DNA from: Cohaesibacter sp963676965
GTDB taxonomy: Bacteria > Pseudomonadota > Alphaproteobacteria > Rhizobiales > Cohaesibacteraceae
DNA: 64,000 nt
Direction: 5' to 3'
Assembly: GCA_963676965.2 (NCBI GenBank)
Contig: CAXXSO010000025.1
Location: 1 to 64,000 of the forward strand
In this document: in pieces, positions 50,718 to 60,308 of the stretch
Numbering within the stretch: the stretch's first letter is position 1
How the letters are laid out: every line of letters starts with the position of its first letter
Position numbers and translations under genes: made by a program
The notes under the pieces: generated by a model
Seen by the model: the letters and a program-made list of their open reading frames with translations, nothing else
The model's database searches: none
What the model was told of the DNA's origin: nothing

Positions 50718-51056
50718 TCACCCCAGAGCTAGACGGCAGCCCCCGCCTCGTCATCTAACCGCATTGCATCAGGCCCCACAAAGCACTTTTCTGTTAAGAG
50801 TGCCGTGCCCTGGTGCAGCTGTTGCGCAAAGGGTGTCAGAAAAGTATTGAAATATGGATAAGGCAAAAGAGCTGAATTATTCGCCTGTTCAAATCCGCAC
50901 CAAGCAGCCTGTGTCAGCACAATGGAGTCGGGAGTACCTAAATTTGTTGGCATGGTTGGGGGAGGTGACGTCGCATGATGGGGGCGACTGGAACAAAAAA
51001 GCGCAATCGGATCAGCCGATTGCGCTTTTTGATTGTCATTGCGGTGATAGGGCCTG
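50718..51056. other. Intergenic region with chemoreceptor terminator
   Basis: About 340 bases between two minus-strand genes. Apart from the hairpin at 50996-51031 and the promoter expected for the GGDEF-EAL gene, nothing is recognised. Confidence 0.5.
50996..51031 (-). terminator. Terminator after the Cache chemoreceptor at 51057-52799
   Basis: Perfect 16-bp stem (AAAAAAGCGCAATCGG-type arm, with CCGATTGCGCTTTTT opposite), ATCAG loop. It begins 26 bases beyond the minus-strand stop and has a T run in that direction. Confidence 0.88.
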
Positions 51057-52799
51057 TCAGGCAGCCTTGTCCGCTGCATCGACCTGATTCTGATCCCGGA
51101 TCGTCTTCAGGAAGGTGTCAATTTGGGAGGCCAGAACATTCATTTCGGAGCACAGACCGTCAGCATTCTCGCTCATCATCGCTGCAGACTGGCCATTTTC
51201 ATTGGCCAGATTGTTCAGCGCTTCGGCATTGTCCGAAACTTCGCGGCTGCCAGCGGCGGCCATGGCGATATTTTGCGAGATTTCGCCTGAAGCGGTGCCT
51301 TGTTCTTCGACTGCCGCAGCAATCGTGCCAGCAATGGCCGTCATCCGGTCGATGGTTTTTTCAACCAGCCCGATGGCGTCCACAGCATTGGCGATGTTGG
51401 TCTGAATGCTATTGATCTGACCGGAAATCTCTTCCGTTGCCTTGCCCGTCTGAGCGGCCAGTTCCTTCACTTCCGATGCAACCACCGCAAAGCCCTTACC
51501 CGCCTCACCGGCCCGTGCGGCTTCGATCGTCGCGTTAAGGGCAAGCAGATTGGTCTGTTCTGCAATATCCTGAATGAGCCCGACAATCCGGCCAATGGCC
51601 TGAGAAGCATCAGACAGGGTGGAAACCACGTCGGTCGCTTTCTTGACTTCCTCAACAGCCGAGCAAGCCACGTTGCTTGAATCGGTTACCTGATTGGAAA
51701 TTTCATTGATCGAGGCCGTCATTTCTTCCGACGCGCAAGCAACGGTTTCCACGCTGACGCTCGACTCTTCCATTGCCGAGGAGATCGAATTGACCCGCGA
51801 GCTGTTTTCCTGCGCACGGGAGGCCAGCAATTTGGTTTCGTCGTTCAACTCGACAACAGCGCTCTTGACGCTTTCAAAGATAGCCCCGACCTGCTGGTCG
51901 AACCGGTCGGCCATTTCGAGCAGCATTTGGCGCTGCTTGGCTTCGGCTTCTTTCTTCTGGGCTTCTTGTTCGGCGCGCAATTGCGCGCGCTCGCGGCCAT
52001 TATCACGGAATACCAGCAGCGCCTTGCTCATGGAGCCGATTTCATCTGCACGTTCGGTATAGGGAATCTCCATGCCGAAGTCGCCCTTGGACAGCATCAG
52101 CATCCTTTCGACGATCTTTGCAACCGGGCGTGTAATTGACAAGGCGAGCATAACCGAGACCAACCCGATCACCAGAAAGATTATCAGGGCGCTGGTCAGC
52201 AGACTGCGTAGATTGTTCCAATAGGTATCATTCAGGTCATCGACATAAGTGCCAGTGCCAACAATCCAGTCCCATGGTTCGAAATAGGCAACATAGGCCA
52301 TTTTGGGCTGCGGATCCTTGTCACCCGGACGTGGCCACATATATTGCACCAGCCCGCCATTTGGCTGTTTGCCAGCTTTGACAAATTCATGGAACAGATA
52401 AAGACCGTTCGGATCGGTCGCATTGCTATAGTCTTTGCCAACGGCAGAAGAGTCTGCTCCATGCATGATCATGCGATAGTTGGTGTCGTTGATCCAGAAA
52501 TAGTCGCCTTTGTTATATTTCAGCGTGGCAAGCGTTTTCGCAATGGCTTTCTTTCCATCAGCTTCTGAAATTTTGCCAGCTTGTATATCGGCATATTGTG
52601 CCTCGATCGAAGACATTGCAGTCTCGACCAAATGCTGAAGTTCTTTGCTTTTCGAGTTTTCAAGATCGATACGGCTGAAAATGGCGGACTGCAGGGTCAA
52701 TACACCAATGCCGATAATCGCGAGAAACACGATGAAGTAAATTTTTGCCGCCAATCCACGCAAAGACGCGGGCAAGAACGAAAAGAGCGATGAGAGCAT
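51057..52799 (-). CDS. Methyl-accepting chemotaxis protein with single Cache (sCache_2) sensor
   Basis: 580 residues. TM1 about 18-40, sCache_2 periplasmic domain about 45-195 (YNKGDYFWINDTNYRMIMHG, FEPWDWIVGTGTYVDDL), TM2 about 200-225, HAMP to about 280 (DEIGSMSKALLVFRDNG), then the signalling domain with the tip AEQTNLLALNATIEAARAGE (about 410-430). The sensor resembles that of the receptor at 1482-3164, but the HAMP-linker is shorter. sCache_2 receptors often bind short organic acids. Monocistronic; terminator downstream. Confidence 0.95.
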   Translation of the reverse strand: MLSSLFSFLPASLRGLAAKIYFIVFLAIIGIGVLTLQSAIFSRIDLENSKSKELQHLVETAMSSIEAQYADIQAGKISEADGKKAIAKTLATLKYNKGDYFWINDTNYRMIMHGADSSAVGKDYSNATDPNGLYLFHEFVKAGKQPNGGLVQYMWPRPGDKDPQPKMAYVAYFEPWDWIVGTGTYVDDLNDTYWNNLRSLLTSALIIFLVIGLVSVMLALSITRPVAKIVERMLMLSKGDFGMEIPYTERADEIGSMSKALLVFRDNGRERAQLRAEQEAQKKEAEAKQRQMLLEMADRFDQQVGAIFESVKSAVVELNDETKLLASRAQENSSRVNSISSAMEESSVSVETVACASEEMTASINEISNQVTDSSNVACSAVEEVKKATDVVSTLSDASQAIGRIVGLIQDIAEQTNLLALNATIEAARAGEAGKGFAVVASEVKELAAQTGKATEEISGQINSIQTNIANAVDAIGLVEKTIDRMTAIAGTIAAAVEEQGTASGEISQNIAMAAAGSREVSDNAEALNNLANENGQSAAMMSENADGLCSEMNVLASQIDTFLKTIRDQNQVDAADKAA

Positions 52800-53438
52800 A
52801 TTAACCTACTCCGTTGCATATCACCTAGCGATGGCTTCTTCCGATTGGGGGAGACAACCGACGATTGTTGAATGTCAGACTTATTCATTTTCGTTAAAAA
52901 AGTCGTAAGCGCCATCTAACATTCAAATGTATGAAAGTTGGAAAGAAGAAGAAAAAACCTTTTTGCTTGGTATTTTTGACGATAAGTGGGCGCTGTGCAC
53001 GGATGAAACGACAGTTTCAGGCCCTTGATATGTATTCGTTAGACATTTTATCGATCCTATTTTGTATTCTATTGCTCTTTAAAATTACTCATTCGAAATA
53101 GAATCAATATACGTAGTATTTGGGGTGTGTGATTGTTCGGTTTTGAATATCAAAGAGTAAAAAATAAGTATCTAGCCGAACTGTCAATTTGTCTCATGTT
53201 ACAACGTTGCAACCCAAGGGAGCGAGAATAAAGTTTAAAATTGCCCCTCGATTTTGGTGATTTATAACTCATGGTTGTCACGGCGTGCGGTTGCCAAAGC
53301 GCTGTTAATCGCAGTCAACCTGCAACGATAGGCAAGAAAAGGGATGCAAAGCGGGTGTCGACCTGATAGCAAGAAATTACTCTTTTTGGTCGGGAACAAA
53401 CGTTCCGAACCTCGATCCTTTCCCCTCAGGAGTATTGA
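52800..53438. other. AT-rich intergenic region (about 640 bases)
   Basis: Between the divergent chemoreceptor and Bcr/CflA genes. 52900-53270 is clearly AT-rich. No coding frame with protein-like composition and no tRNA or known RNA motif was recognised; it should contain the two divergent promoters. Confidence 0.5.
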
Positions 53439-54713
53439 ATGCAGAAGAATGCCACAATTTCAGTGGATGACTCGTCTGAGCGTCAAAAAAAAGCGGCTCC
53501 GCAAGGTGTCGAGCCGAATTTGGCCTTTGGAGAATTCATAGTTTTAATGGCGCTGCTCATGTCTCTGGTGGCGCTCAGTATCGATGGTATTTTGCCAGCA
53601 CTCAAAATTCTCGGGTCCGAATTTGGTGAAACCGCACCACAGCAATTGCAGAAGGTCATCACATTCCTGTTTGCCGGTCTAGCCGTCGGCCAGATGATCT
53701 ATGGTCCTGTTTCTGACCAGATCGGTCGAAAGAACAGCATGTATATTGGTCTGTCCCTGTTCTTTCTTGGCAGTGTTATCAGTTGGGCGTCGACCAGCTT
53801 TGACCAAATGCTGTTTGGTCGCTTCTTGCAGGGGCTGGGTGCTGCCGGACCGCGTATCGTTCTGATTGCCCTTGTCCGGGATCTTTATTCTGGCCGAACC
53901 ATGGCCCGGGTGATGTCCTTCGTCATGGGAGTTTTCATCTTCGTCCCTGTTGTTGCTCCCATCATGGGGCAGATCGTGGCCCATTTGGCCGGTTGGCGTT
54001 CGATTTTCTTTTCCTTCCTGATTTTGGCACTAGTCAGCGGCTTTTGGTTGATGATCCGCCAGAAAGAAACCCTGCTTCCGGCCAATCGCCGCAAGCTGAG
54101 CCCGTCCGTTATCTGGCAAGGGATCAAGATCGTCCTTACGACGCCAAGCTGCGTAGGCTATATGATCGCCACCGGCATCGTTATGGGGCCTTTTCTGCTT
54201 TATCTCAGCACATCGCAGGACCTGTTCCAGAATACCTATCAATTGGGCGACCTGTTTCCCTATTTCTTCGCTGCATTGGCGCTTTCGATCGGGATCGCTT
54301 CCTTTTCCAATTCCAAACTGGTGATGCGGTTCGGCATGCGCTTTCTTGCCCGCACGGCTTTGTCGGTGATGGTGGGACTGACCGCTTTGGCGCTCTTTGT
54401 TTCGGCTCCCAACGGCTTTGTGCCACCGCTTTGGTTGTTTATGCTGCTGTTCAGCCCACTCTTCTTCTGCATGGGGTTGCTGTTTGGCAATATGAATGCC
54501 CTGGCGATGGAAGAGGTTGGCCATGTGGCCGGAATGGGGTCGGCTGTCGTTGGTTCCGTTTCAACCGTGATTGCCATGCTACTGGCCTCGGTTCTGGGTC
54601 ATTTCTATGACGGCACGATCATCACCTTGGCAGCCAGCTTCATGGTTTGCGGTGCGTTGAATTTGGTGATCATCTGGTTCACCGAACGCTTGCGAAGGGC
54701 AGATCCGGCCTAG
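53439..54713 (+). CDS. Bcr/CflA-type multidrug MFS transporter
   Basis: 424 residues, twelve helices. After a polar 25-residue N-terminus, the first helix is FIVLMALLMSLVALSIDGILPAL; Bcr-type transporters have the same D-x-x-LPAL. GQMIYGPVSDQIGRKNSMYIG (about 87-107) is motif A (GxxSDxxGRK). GAAGPRIVLIALVRDLYSGRTMARVMS (about 134-160) is the second conserved stretch. VPVVAPIMGQ is motif C-like, typical of drug:H+ antiporters. Substrates unknown. ATG 53439 is preceded by AGGAG. Confidence 0.92.
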   Translation: MQKNATISVDDSSERQKKAAPQGVEPNLAFGEFIVLMALLMSLVALSIDGILPALKILGSEFGETAPQQLQKVITFLFAGLAVGQMIYGPVSDQIGRKNSMYIGLSLFFLGSVISWASTSFDQMLFGRFLQGLGAAGPRIVLIALVRDLYSGRTMARVMSFVMGVFIFVPVVAPIMGQIVAHLAGWRSIFFSFLILALVSGFWLMIRQKETLLPANRRKLSPSVIWQGIKIVLTTPSCVGYMIATGIVMGPFLLYLSTSQDLFQNTYQLGDLFPYFFAALALSIGIASFSNSKLVMRFGMRFLARTALSVMVGLTALALFVSAPNGFVPPLWLFMLLFSPLFFCMGLLFGNMNALAMEEVGHVAGMGSAVVGSVSTVIAMLLASVLGHFYDGTIITLAASFMVCGALNLVIIWFTERLRRADPA

Positions 54714-54911
54714 ATCTGGCCAAGATCTGGAAAACCAGATGTCAAAGGCCCCATTTGCGCCCCAGTCATCCGCTTCCATGCTGGGATACAATGTCACCGG
54801 ATGGATGGATTCACCGCAAAGTGGTTTGAACTGCGACATATCGGGGTGAGAGACGTCAGACTAGGCTGACTTGCGTCAGAAGAGTTTTGGGGGCCAGAAA
54901 AGGTCGGGAGA

Positions 54912-55964
54912 ATGTCGAAGAGACATAGGCACAGTGAGGCGCAAGAAGCGGGGGGCATTGATCTCTCGCGCATTGTGATCGACCGATCCATGCTCGATGC
55001 TTTGGCCGCAAGAGGTGACATTGATGCCGAGCTTCGGCGTGCGAGCCTTGAATGGCTCCACCCGCCCCATATGTGGGCGCAATGGGTCATTCGCCTGTTG
55101 CTGGCTTTTGGCACCGGGTTGGTCCTGACCGGGATCGTCTTCTTCTTCGCCTTCAACTGGGCGAGCCTGCCTGACCTTGCAAAACTTGGCCTTATTCAGG
55201 CCGCTCTGATTGCCACCACGCTGGGAGCATGGTGGTTCGGGCGCGACAAGGCCGTTGGCCAGCTGCTGTTGATTGCTTCTTCCGTGCTTGTCGGGGTCTT
55301 CATGGCGGCCTTTGGCCAGATCTATCAAAGCGGTGCCGATGCCTGGACCCTTTTTGCCATCTGGGCTGTTGCGATTACACCCTGGACCCTCCTTAGTCGC
55401 TCTCCTTTTCATTGGTTGCTGTGGGTTGCGCTGGTCAATCTTGCTCTGTCCTTCTGGTGGGACCAGACCCTTGATGTCGGGGCACACAAAACAGACAAGT
55501 TGAGCATGGTGATGGCCAGCTTCAATTTGTTGCTGCTGGCAGGCAGGGAGGCGCTGATCTTTGGCAAACCCTCCCACTGGCTCGCTCCGCTCTGGACCCG
55601 CTGGCTGCTGTTGGCGGCTATTTTGGCAACATGTTTCCCGTTCCTCTATCAAGGCTATTCCACGCCGTTGGAAAGCATGCTGTTGCTGATGGCGGCGATT
55701 GTCGCTTCGATCATGATCACAGCCCTGTTTCTTGGCTATCGACTGATGGCTATGGATATTCCCTCGCTTGCCATGATTTTGCTGCTCGCTTCACTGCTGG
55801 TGGTGCTGCTCTGCGCCAACTTGCTAGATGCGCTTGATCTTTCGAGCCTTGGTGTCACCTTCTTCACAGCCCTCGCCGCCATCGGAGTGTTTGCCTTATC
55901 TGCGGGTTATTTGCGCGGTCTTCTGTCCAAGGATCAGGGTAGGGAGGAAGAGACCAATGTCTGA
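54912..55964 (+). CDS. DUF2157 membrane protein
   Basis: 350 residues. A soluble N-terminus (about residues 1-60, with IDAELRRASLEWL) leads to about ten membrane helices, the first being WVIRLLLAFGTGLVLTGIVFFFAFNW. This is the DUF2157 layout: a small cytoplasmic helical domain plus many helices. It is the first gene of a three-gene operon with DUF4401 and GDYXXLXY, a conserved trio of unknown function. It overlaps the DUF4401 gene by 8 bp. Confidence 0.88.
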   Translation: MSKRHRHSEAQEAGGIDLSRIVIDRSMLDALAARGDIDAELRRASLEWLHPPHMWAQWVIRLLLAFGTGLVLTGIVFFFAFNWASLPDLAKLGLIQAALIATTLGAWWFGRDKAVGQLLLIASSVLVGVFMAAFGQIYQSGADAWTLFAIWAVAITPWTLLSRSPFHWLLWVALVNLALSFWWDQTLDVGAHKTDKLSMVMASFNLLLLAGREALIFGKPSHWLAPLWTRWLLLAAILATCFPFLYQGYSTPLESMLLLMAAIVASIMITALFLGYRLMAMDIPSLAMILLLASLLVVLLCANLLDALDLSSLGVTFFTALAAIGVFALSAGYLRGLLSKDQGREEETNV

Positions 55965-57204
55965 CCTGTTTCAATGGACAAGCAAAGGCAGCGACGCCAT
56001 TCAATGGTTGACCCATATCGATATGGCACGTCCCGACCTGTCGGCCGATAAAAAACAGGCTATCTATAACGGTCTTGTCCGGCTTCATGGTCAGCAGCGC
56101 CAAGAAGCACCGCTTTATTTGCGTGCCCTGACCGGCATCGGTGCGATCATTGCCGGTTTTCTGGTGACCTATCTGCTCTATCTCTTTGGCCTCTTCAACA
56201 GCCAACCAATCAGCCTCAGCATGAATGGGGTCGGCCTGATGGTCGCAGCCATGTTGCTCTATCGTCTGGGCATCACCAAGACAGGACTCGGTCAGGATTT
56301 CTCCCTCCAATTGGCCCTGACATTGTTGCAGGCAGGCAAGGTGGCCTTGGTTGCAGGATTGGTGCAATATTTCGAACCCCTGCTCGATATCGGCTGGATT
56401 TGGCCGATTGTCGGAGCGCTCGGCTTTGTCGGAATTCTCAGTTTCCTGCTCTTCCCATCATCTCTTGAACGGTTTCTGGCGGCGATGGCTTTTCTCGTTG
56501 CCCTATGGGTGGCGATGGTCAGCGACGGGCCGGACACATCCGGTGTGATGTCCTTTTCAAGCCTCATCCTGCTGCACCTGCTAGTGCTCGCCGCTTTCTT
56601 GCGTTGGAGCGCTTGGCGTCGGTATCTGACGTCGCTTTATGATGCCTTGCTGGTCTCTCTGTGCATCGGGGTGGGCATTGTCGCGACCTTCGTTGATTGG
56701 GCAACTGTCATCTTGCCAAATGCGCAGAGCCCGGACGCGGGACTGCGTTTTGATGCCTTCTTCTATACCTCTCCGACGCAGATCTTGCTGACCATGGCGC
56801 TGATCGCGCTCATTCTGTGGGCCGGTCGCAACCAATGGACGCAGTCGCGCACCATTTCGTTTGACCATCCGCTTTTGATTGCCATTATTGGCGTGCTGAT
56901 CCTTGGTGCCTTGTCCGATCCCGGCATCCTGCTGGCACTGGGGCTTCTGGTGCTTGGCTATGCCACGCATCGTCCGGCTCATTCGATATTGGGTTTTCTC
57001 TTTGCACTTGGTTTCGGCATCCGCTTCTATTATGCGCTCAATCTGTCGCTGCTTGAAAAATCCGCCATCCTTGTTGCCTCGGGCCTGCTGTTGTTGGCGG
57101 CAGCTGGCTATATTCACTGGCGCGGCTGGAACCGGAAGCCTGAAAGCCGTCCCGGCCTTCGCCAGATAACAGAAGGGCAGCAGGGAGGAGCGTCTGATGC
57201 GTAA
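55957..57204 (+). CDS. DUF4401 membrane protein
   Basis: 415 residues from ATG 55957 (MSDLFQWTSKGSDAIQWLTH), whose ribosome site AGGGAGGAAG lies in the end of DUF2157; the frame upstream of that start is not homologous. About twelve membrane helices follow a 60-residue soluble start with YNGLVRLHGQQRQEAPLYLRAL. It is the DUF4401 partner in the trio. Stop overlaps the next start by 8 bp. Confidence 0.88.
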   Translation: MSDLFQWTSKGSDAIQWLTHIDMARPDLSADKKQAIYNGLVRLHGQQRQEAPLYLRALTGIGAIIAGFLVTYLLYLFGLFNSQPISLSMNGVGLMVAAMLLYRLGITKTGLGQDFSLQLALTLLQAGKVALVAGLVQYFEPLLDIGWIWPIVGALGFVGILSFLLFPSSLERFLAAMAFLVALWVAMVSDGPDTSGVMSFSSLILLHLLVLAAFLRWSAWRRYLTSLYDALLVSLCIGVGIVATFVDWATVILPNAQSPDAGLRFDAFFYTSPTQILLTMALIALILWAGRNQWTQSRTISFDHPLLIAIIGVLILGALSDPGILLALGLLVLGYATHRPAHSILGFLFALGFGIRFYYALNLSLLEKSAILVASGLLLLAAAGYIHWRGWNRKPESRPGLRQITEGQQGGASDA

Positions 57205-57730
57205 CATTGCCATTCCACTGGTTCTGCTGCCGATCCTGCTCTTCTTTAATGCGGCGATTTTTCAAAAGGAAGATCTGCGCGCCAACGGCGATATGATCCT
57301 GATTGAACTTGCCCCGGTTGACCCGCGCTCGCTCATGCAGGGAGACTATATGCGCCTTCGCTTCAAGTTGATCGAGGAAGCCAACAAAGCCGTGCGAACC
57401 CTCGCCCAAAAGGATAAAGAGACCAAGCAAGAAGAACCAAGAGCCAAGGTGACGGCCCTTGTCGTGCGTATCGATGATAGAAAGCATGCAAGCTTTGCCA
57501 GATTGCACCGTGGCGAAAGTCTGGCAGGCGGAGAAAAGCTCCTCTCTGTCCAACATCGCCTTTTCGCCAAGCCGCAATCCATCAAGTTGACGCCTACCTC
57601 CTTCTTTTTTCAGGAAGGCCACGCTTCTCTCTATCAAAATGCCCGCTTTGGGCTGATGCGGGTTGCAAAAGACGGGGCGCATCTGCTGGTTGGTCTGGTG
57701 GATGCAGATGGCAAATCGATCAAACCCTGA
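57197..57730 (+). CDS. GDYXXLXY-domain exported protein
   Basis: 177 residues with an N-terminal membrane anchor or signal (IAIPLVLLPILLFFNAAIF). The naming motif GDYMRLRF (about residues 53-60) follows APVDPRSLMQ, exactly the family pattern. The rest is beta-rich and faces the periplasm. It is the third gene of the DUF2157/DUF4401 trio. Function unknown; the constant association suggests a single complex. Confidence 0.92.
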   Translation: MRNIAIPLVLLPILLFFNAAIFQKEDLRANGDMILIELAPVDPRSLMQGDYMRLRFKLIEEANKAVRTLAQKDKETKQEEPRAKVTALVVRIDDRKHASFARLHRGESLAGGEKLLSVQHRLFAKPQSIKLTPTSFFFQEGHASLYQNARFGLMRVAKDGAHLLVGLVDADGKSIKP

Positions 57731-57996
57731 TCAGGGCCACAGAGCTGCGGCATAAAATAGCCAAGACAGATATTGATGATGGTTGAAATCAATCGGCCTT
57801 CCTTGGGCTTTTCTGCATCTTTTTTCGCGACTTTTCTGGCCTTGTCGGGGCAGTTAGCCCGCGGTTAACCATATTAACCCTAAGCTTCGATCTGTTTGGG
57901 TGAGCTGATTTGACGGCATCGCGCATTTTTGCCTGCGCATTTGGGTCGAAGTCGTTTGAAGGTCAGATCCATCAGCTAGCTACGGAATGGTTTGAA

Positions 57997-60189
57997 ATGT
58001 TGGAACTTGCGCAATTGCTGATGACGATTGCAGGCCTTGGCCTCCCCATGGGGGTCATGTTACTGTTATCTGGCCGCGTCAAAAGCCGCAATGAACTCGA
58101 CACGGTTACCCGTATCATGACCGCCTTCTGTCTGTCGCTGGTCTGCTTCTGGATGTTCGGCTATGGTTTGTTCGCAGGAAAAAGCTATCTGGGATTTGTT
58201 GGCACCGGTTTTCTGATGCTTGATCAGGTAGAACTGTTCAACGGCGCGGAAGATCTGCGTACCATCTATCTCTTTTCCATCCCGCCGATCCTTGCCACGG
58301 CAGCCATGGTTGAACGCGGCAGTTTTTCTGGTGGCACGCTTCTTTCCGTCTTCGTAGCCATTTTTGTTGTGCCGATCGTTGCCCACTGGGCATGGGCATC
58401 CGGGGCAGGGGAACCCGGCTGGCTCGCCGCTCTTGGCTTTATCGATCATGGCGGTTCAGTGGTCATCTTTGTCTCCGCAGGTTTCGTCGCGCTGGCTATA
58501 AGCAACTTCATTGGTCCGCGTCACGGGCGGTTCCCGCTGCAACATGATCGCCCACGCGGCCACAGCCCCACTTACCATGCCATAGGCGTGATCCTGATGA
58601 TTTTTGGGTTGGCCCTGTTGAGCGCCGGGCAGGTGGAAACCATTGGCGCCATGCCATCCCTCATGTTCAAGGTATTGCTGGGTGCCAGCTTTGCTGCCAT
58701 CGCCTCACTTTGCCTGCTGCTCATCCGGTCTCGCTCAGGCACTGGGTCGGCGATTGATCTGCTGGCCGCATCGCTGGCCGGTGCTGTTGCGCTCATTGCC
58801 TTTGCCCAGCATAGCACCAATGCCAACGCAGCGCTCACTGGCCTGTTTGCAGGCACGGTCTGTATCGGTTTGCGCCGCCTCATGGTGACCATCGAATTGG
58901 ACGATCCGGGCGATTTGATCGCTTCCTTTCTGGCCGGCGGTCTGATCGGCGGTCTCATCGCACCAGCCTTGTGGCAGAGCAGCGCCATTTCCTCAATCGA
59001 CCAATTGATGGTGCAGCTCATGGGCATTGCCGTGATCGCCGCATGGTCTTTCGCAGTCACTTTTTTGGCAGCCCAGATCATATCCATGGGGATCAACATG
59101 CGCGTCAGTGAAGAGACCGAGGCCATTGGACTGTCTCGTGCCCATTTCGGTCTGCAAAGCGAGTTGGACTTCCTGATTTCACAATTGCTGGTCTCGACCG
59201 GCAAACAATATGGGTCCCCGGACAGCAACACGGTGCATCTGACCCAATTGTCCTCCGGCTTCAGCGACGCAATCGTCAAGCTGCGGACCGAGACCCATCG
59301 GGCAACCGACCGAATTCAGGCCACCAGCACCGATTCCAAACAGACCTCCCTGATGACCACCAACATCCGCCTGGCCGAAGACACCCTGCGGGTGAAGGCC
59401 GAAGACATTCTGTTGTTGCTGGAAAACACCTTGAGGGGTCGCAATTCCCAGCTGGGTGGTGCACAGTTTCAGGCATGGTTGTCTCAGGCTCTGGAAATTC
59501 TGATGGGTCCGATGATGCGTGATCTGGAGCAATTCACCCGCCACCTGAAACTCCAGGCTGATTTGAAGGAAATCGAGACGATCATCATCACCGCCGCTGA
59601 CGTCATTGCCCGAAGCGCCCATAGCATTGAATTGATGCGCGACCTGACCGATGCCCGGGCTCGTGGCTTCTTCTCCCGCGATCATGAATGTGATCTGGCA
59701 GAGATACTGACTGAACAATCAACCTATATCACCGCCTGTGCTGAAATTCGCAACAGCCCAATCCAGATCGATTGCCCGGTCAAAAGCGGTCTGGTCGCTG
59801 CCGGTGATCGCAATGCCTTTGATCGCATTCTCTATCTGTTGGTCGAAGCCGCCCTCAACCGGCTGAACAGCCATGATGCCCAACCGGTCCGGATCGAGTT
59901 GCGTGAACATGGCCACGGTCATGGCATTGTGCTGGAATGCCTCGATACCGGTTCCGCGTTATCACCAAGGCAGATTCGGGCAATCCTTGAGCCATTCAAG
60001 GAAGAGCACGCACTCGATTCCATCGGTTTGGGGCAAGTGCTGCCATTGATGCTGGTGGCTCGTCTGGTCGATGCGGTTGGCGGGGAGATTTCTGTCTCCA
60101 GCCAGGAAGGTCTCGGCACGCTGGTGCAGAGCCGTTTCCGCCGGCTTGAGGCCAAGATCGATCGTGATCGACAATATACCGTTGCCTGA
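57997..60189 (+). CDS. Amt-type sensor fused to histidine-kinase-like module; both lack key residues
   Basis: 730 residues from ATG 57997; a TTG at 57910 preceded by GGTGAG is an alternative start adding 29. Residues about 5-365 match ammonium transporters helix by helix: GLPMGVMLLLSGRV, FGYGLFAG, AHWAWASG and GWLAALGFID before the pore. The Amt pore motif (D-x-x-G-G-x-V-V-H) reads DHGGSVVIF, so the first pore His is Ile (about 157). The second pore His, eight residues after DD, is Phe (about 311). The Asp (about 150) and the Trp of HWAW remain. The Amt C-terminal region is visible (MRVSEETEAIGLSRAHFG). Then come helices and a HATPase_c-like domain (about 560-725) with DTGSALS as G1 and SIGLGQVLPLM as G2. 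The expected H-box reads LSQALEILMGP, Gln in place of His. Confidence 0.85.
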   Translation: MLELAQLLMTIAGLGLPMGVMLLLSGRVKSRNELDTVTRIMTAFCLSLVCFWMFGYGLFAGKSYLGFVGTGFLMLDQVELFNGAEDLRTIYLFSIPPILATAAMVERGSFSGGTLLSVFVAIFVVPIVAHWAWASGAGEPGWLAALGFIDHGGSVVIFVSAGFVALAISNFIGPRHGRFPLQHDRPRGHSPTYHAIGVILMIFGLALLSAGQVETIGAMPSLMFKVLLGASFAAIASLCLLLIRSRSGTGSAIDLLAASLAGAVALIAFAQHSTNANAALTGLFAGTVCIGLRRLMVTIELDDPGDLIASFLAGGLIGGLIAPALWQSSAISSIDQLMVQLMGIAVIAAWSFAVTFLAAQIISMGINMRVSEETEAIGLSRAHFGLQSELDFLISQLLVSTGKQYGSPDSNTVHLTQLSSGFSDAIVKLRTETHRATDRIQATSTDSKQTSLMTTNIRLAEDTLRVKAEDILLLLENTLRGRNSQLGGAQFQAWLSQALEILMGPMMRDLEQFTRHLKLQADLKEIETIIITAADVIARSAHSIELMRDLTDARARGFFSRDHECDLAEILTEQSTYITACAEIRNSPIQIDCPVKSGLVAAGDRNAFDRILYLLVEAALNRLNSHDAQPVRIELREHGHGHGIVLECLDTGSALSPRQIRAILEPFKEEHALDSIGLGQVLPLMLVARLVDAVGGEISVSSQEGLGTLVQSRFRRLEAKIDRDRQYTVA

Positions 60190-60308
60190 TTGTTTGACGT
60201 GATCCTGTCGCCTGATCCTGCTATCTGAACATGACTACAAGGCGAAGGCCTTTATTCAACCCGCTTGGCCATAGCATGCGATATTTTGTGGGCAGATCTC
60301 AATTTGGA

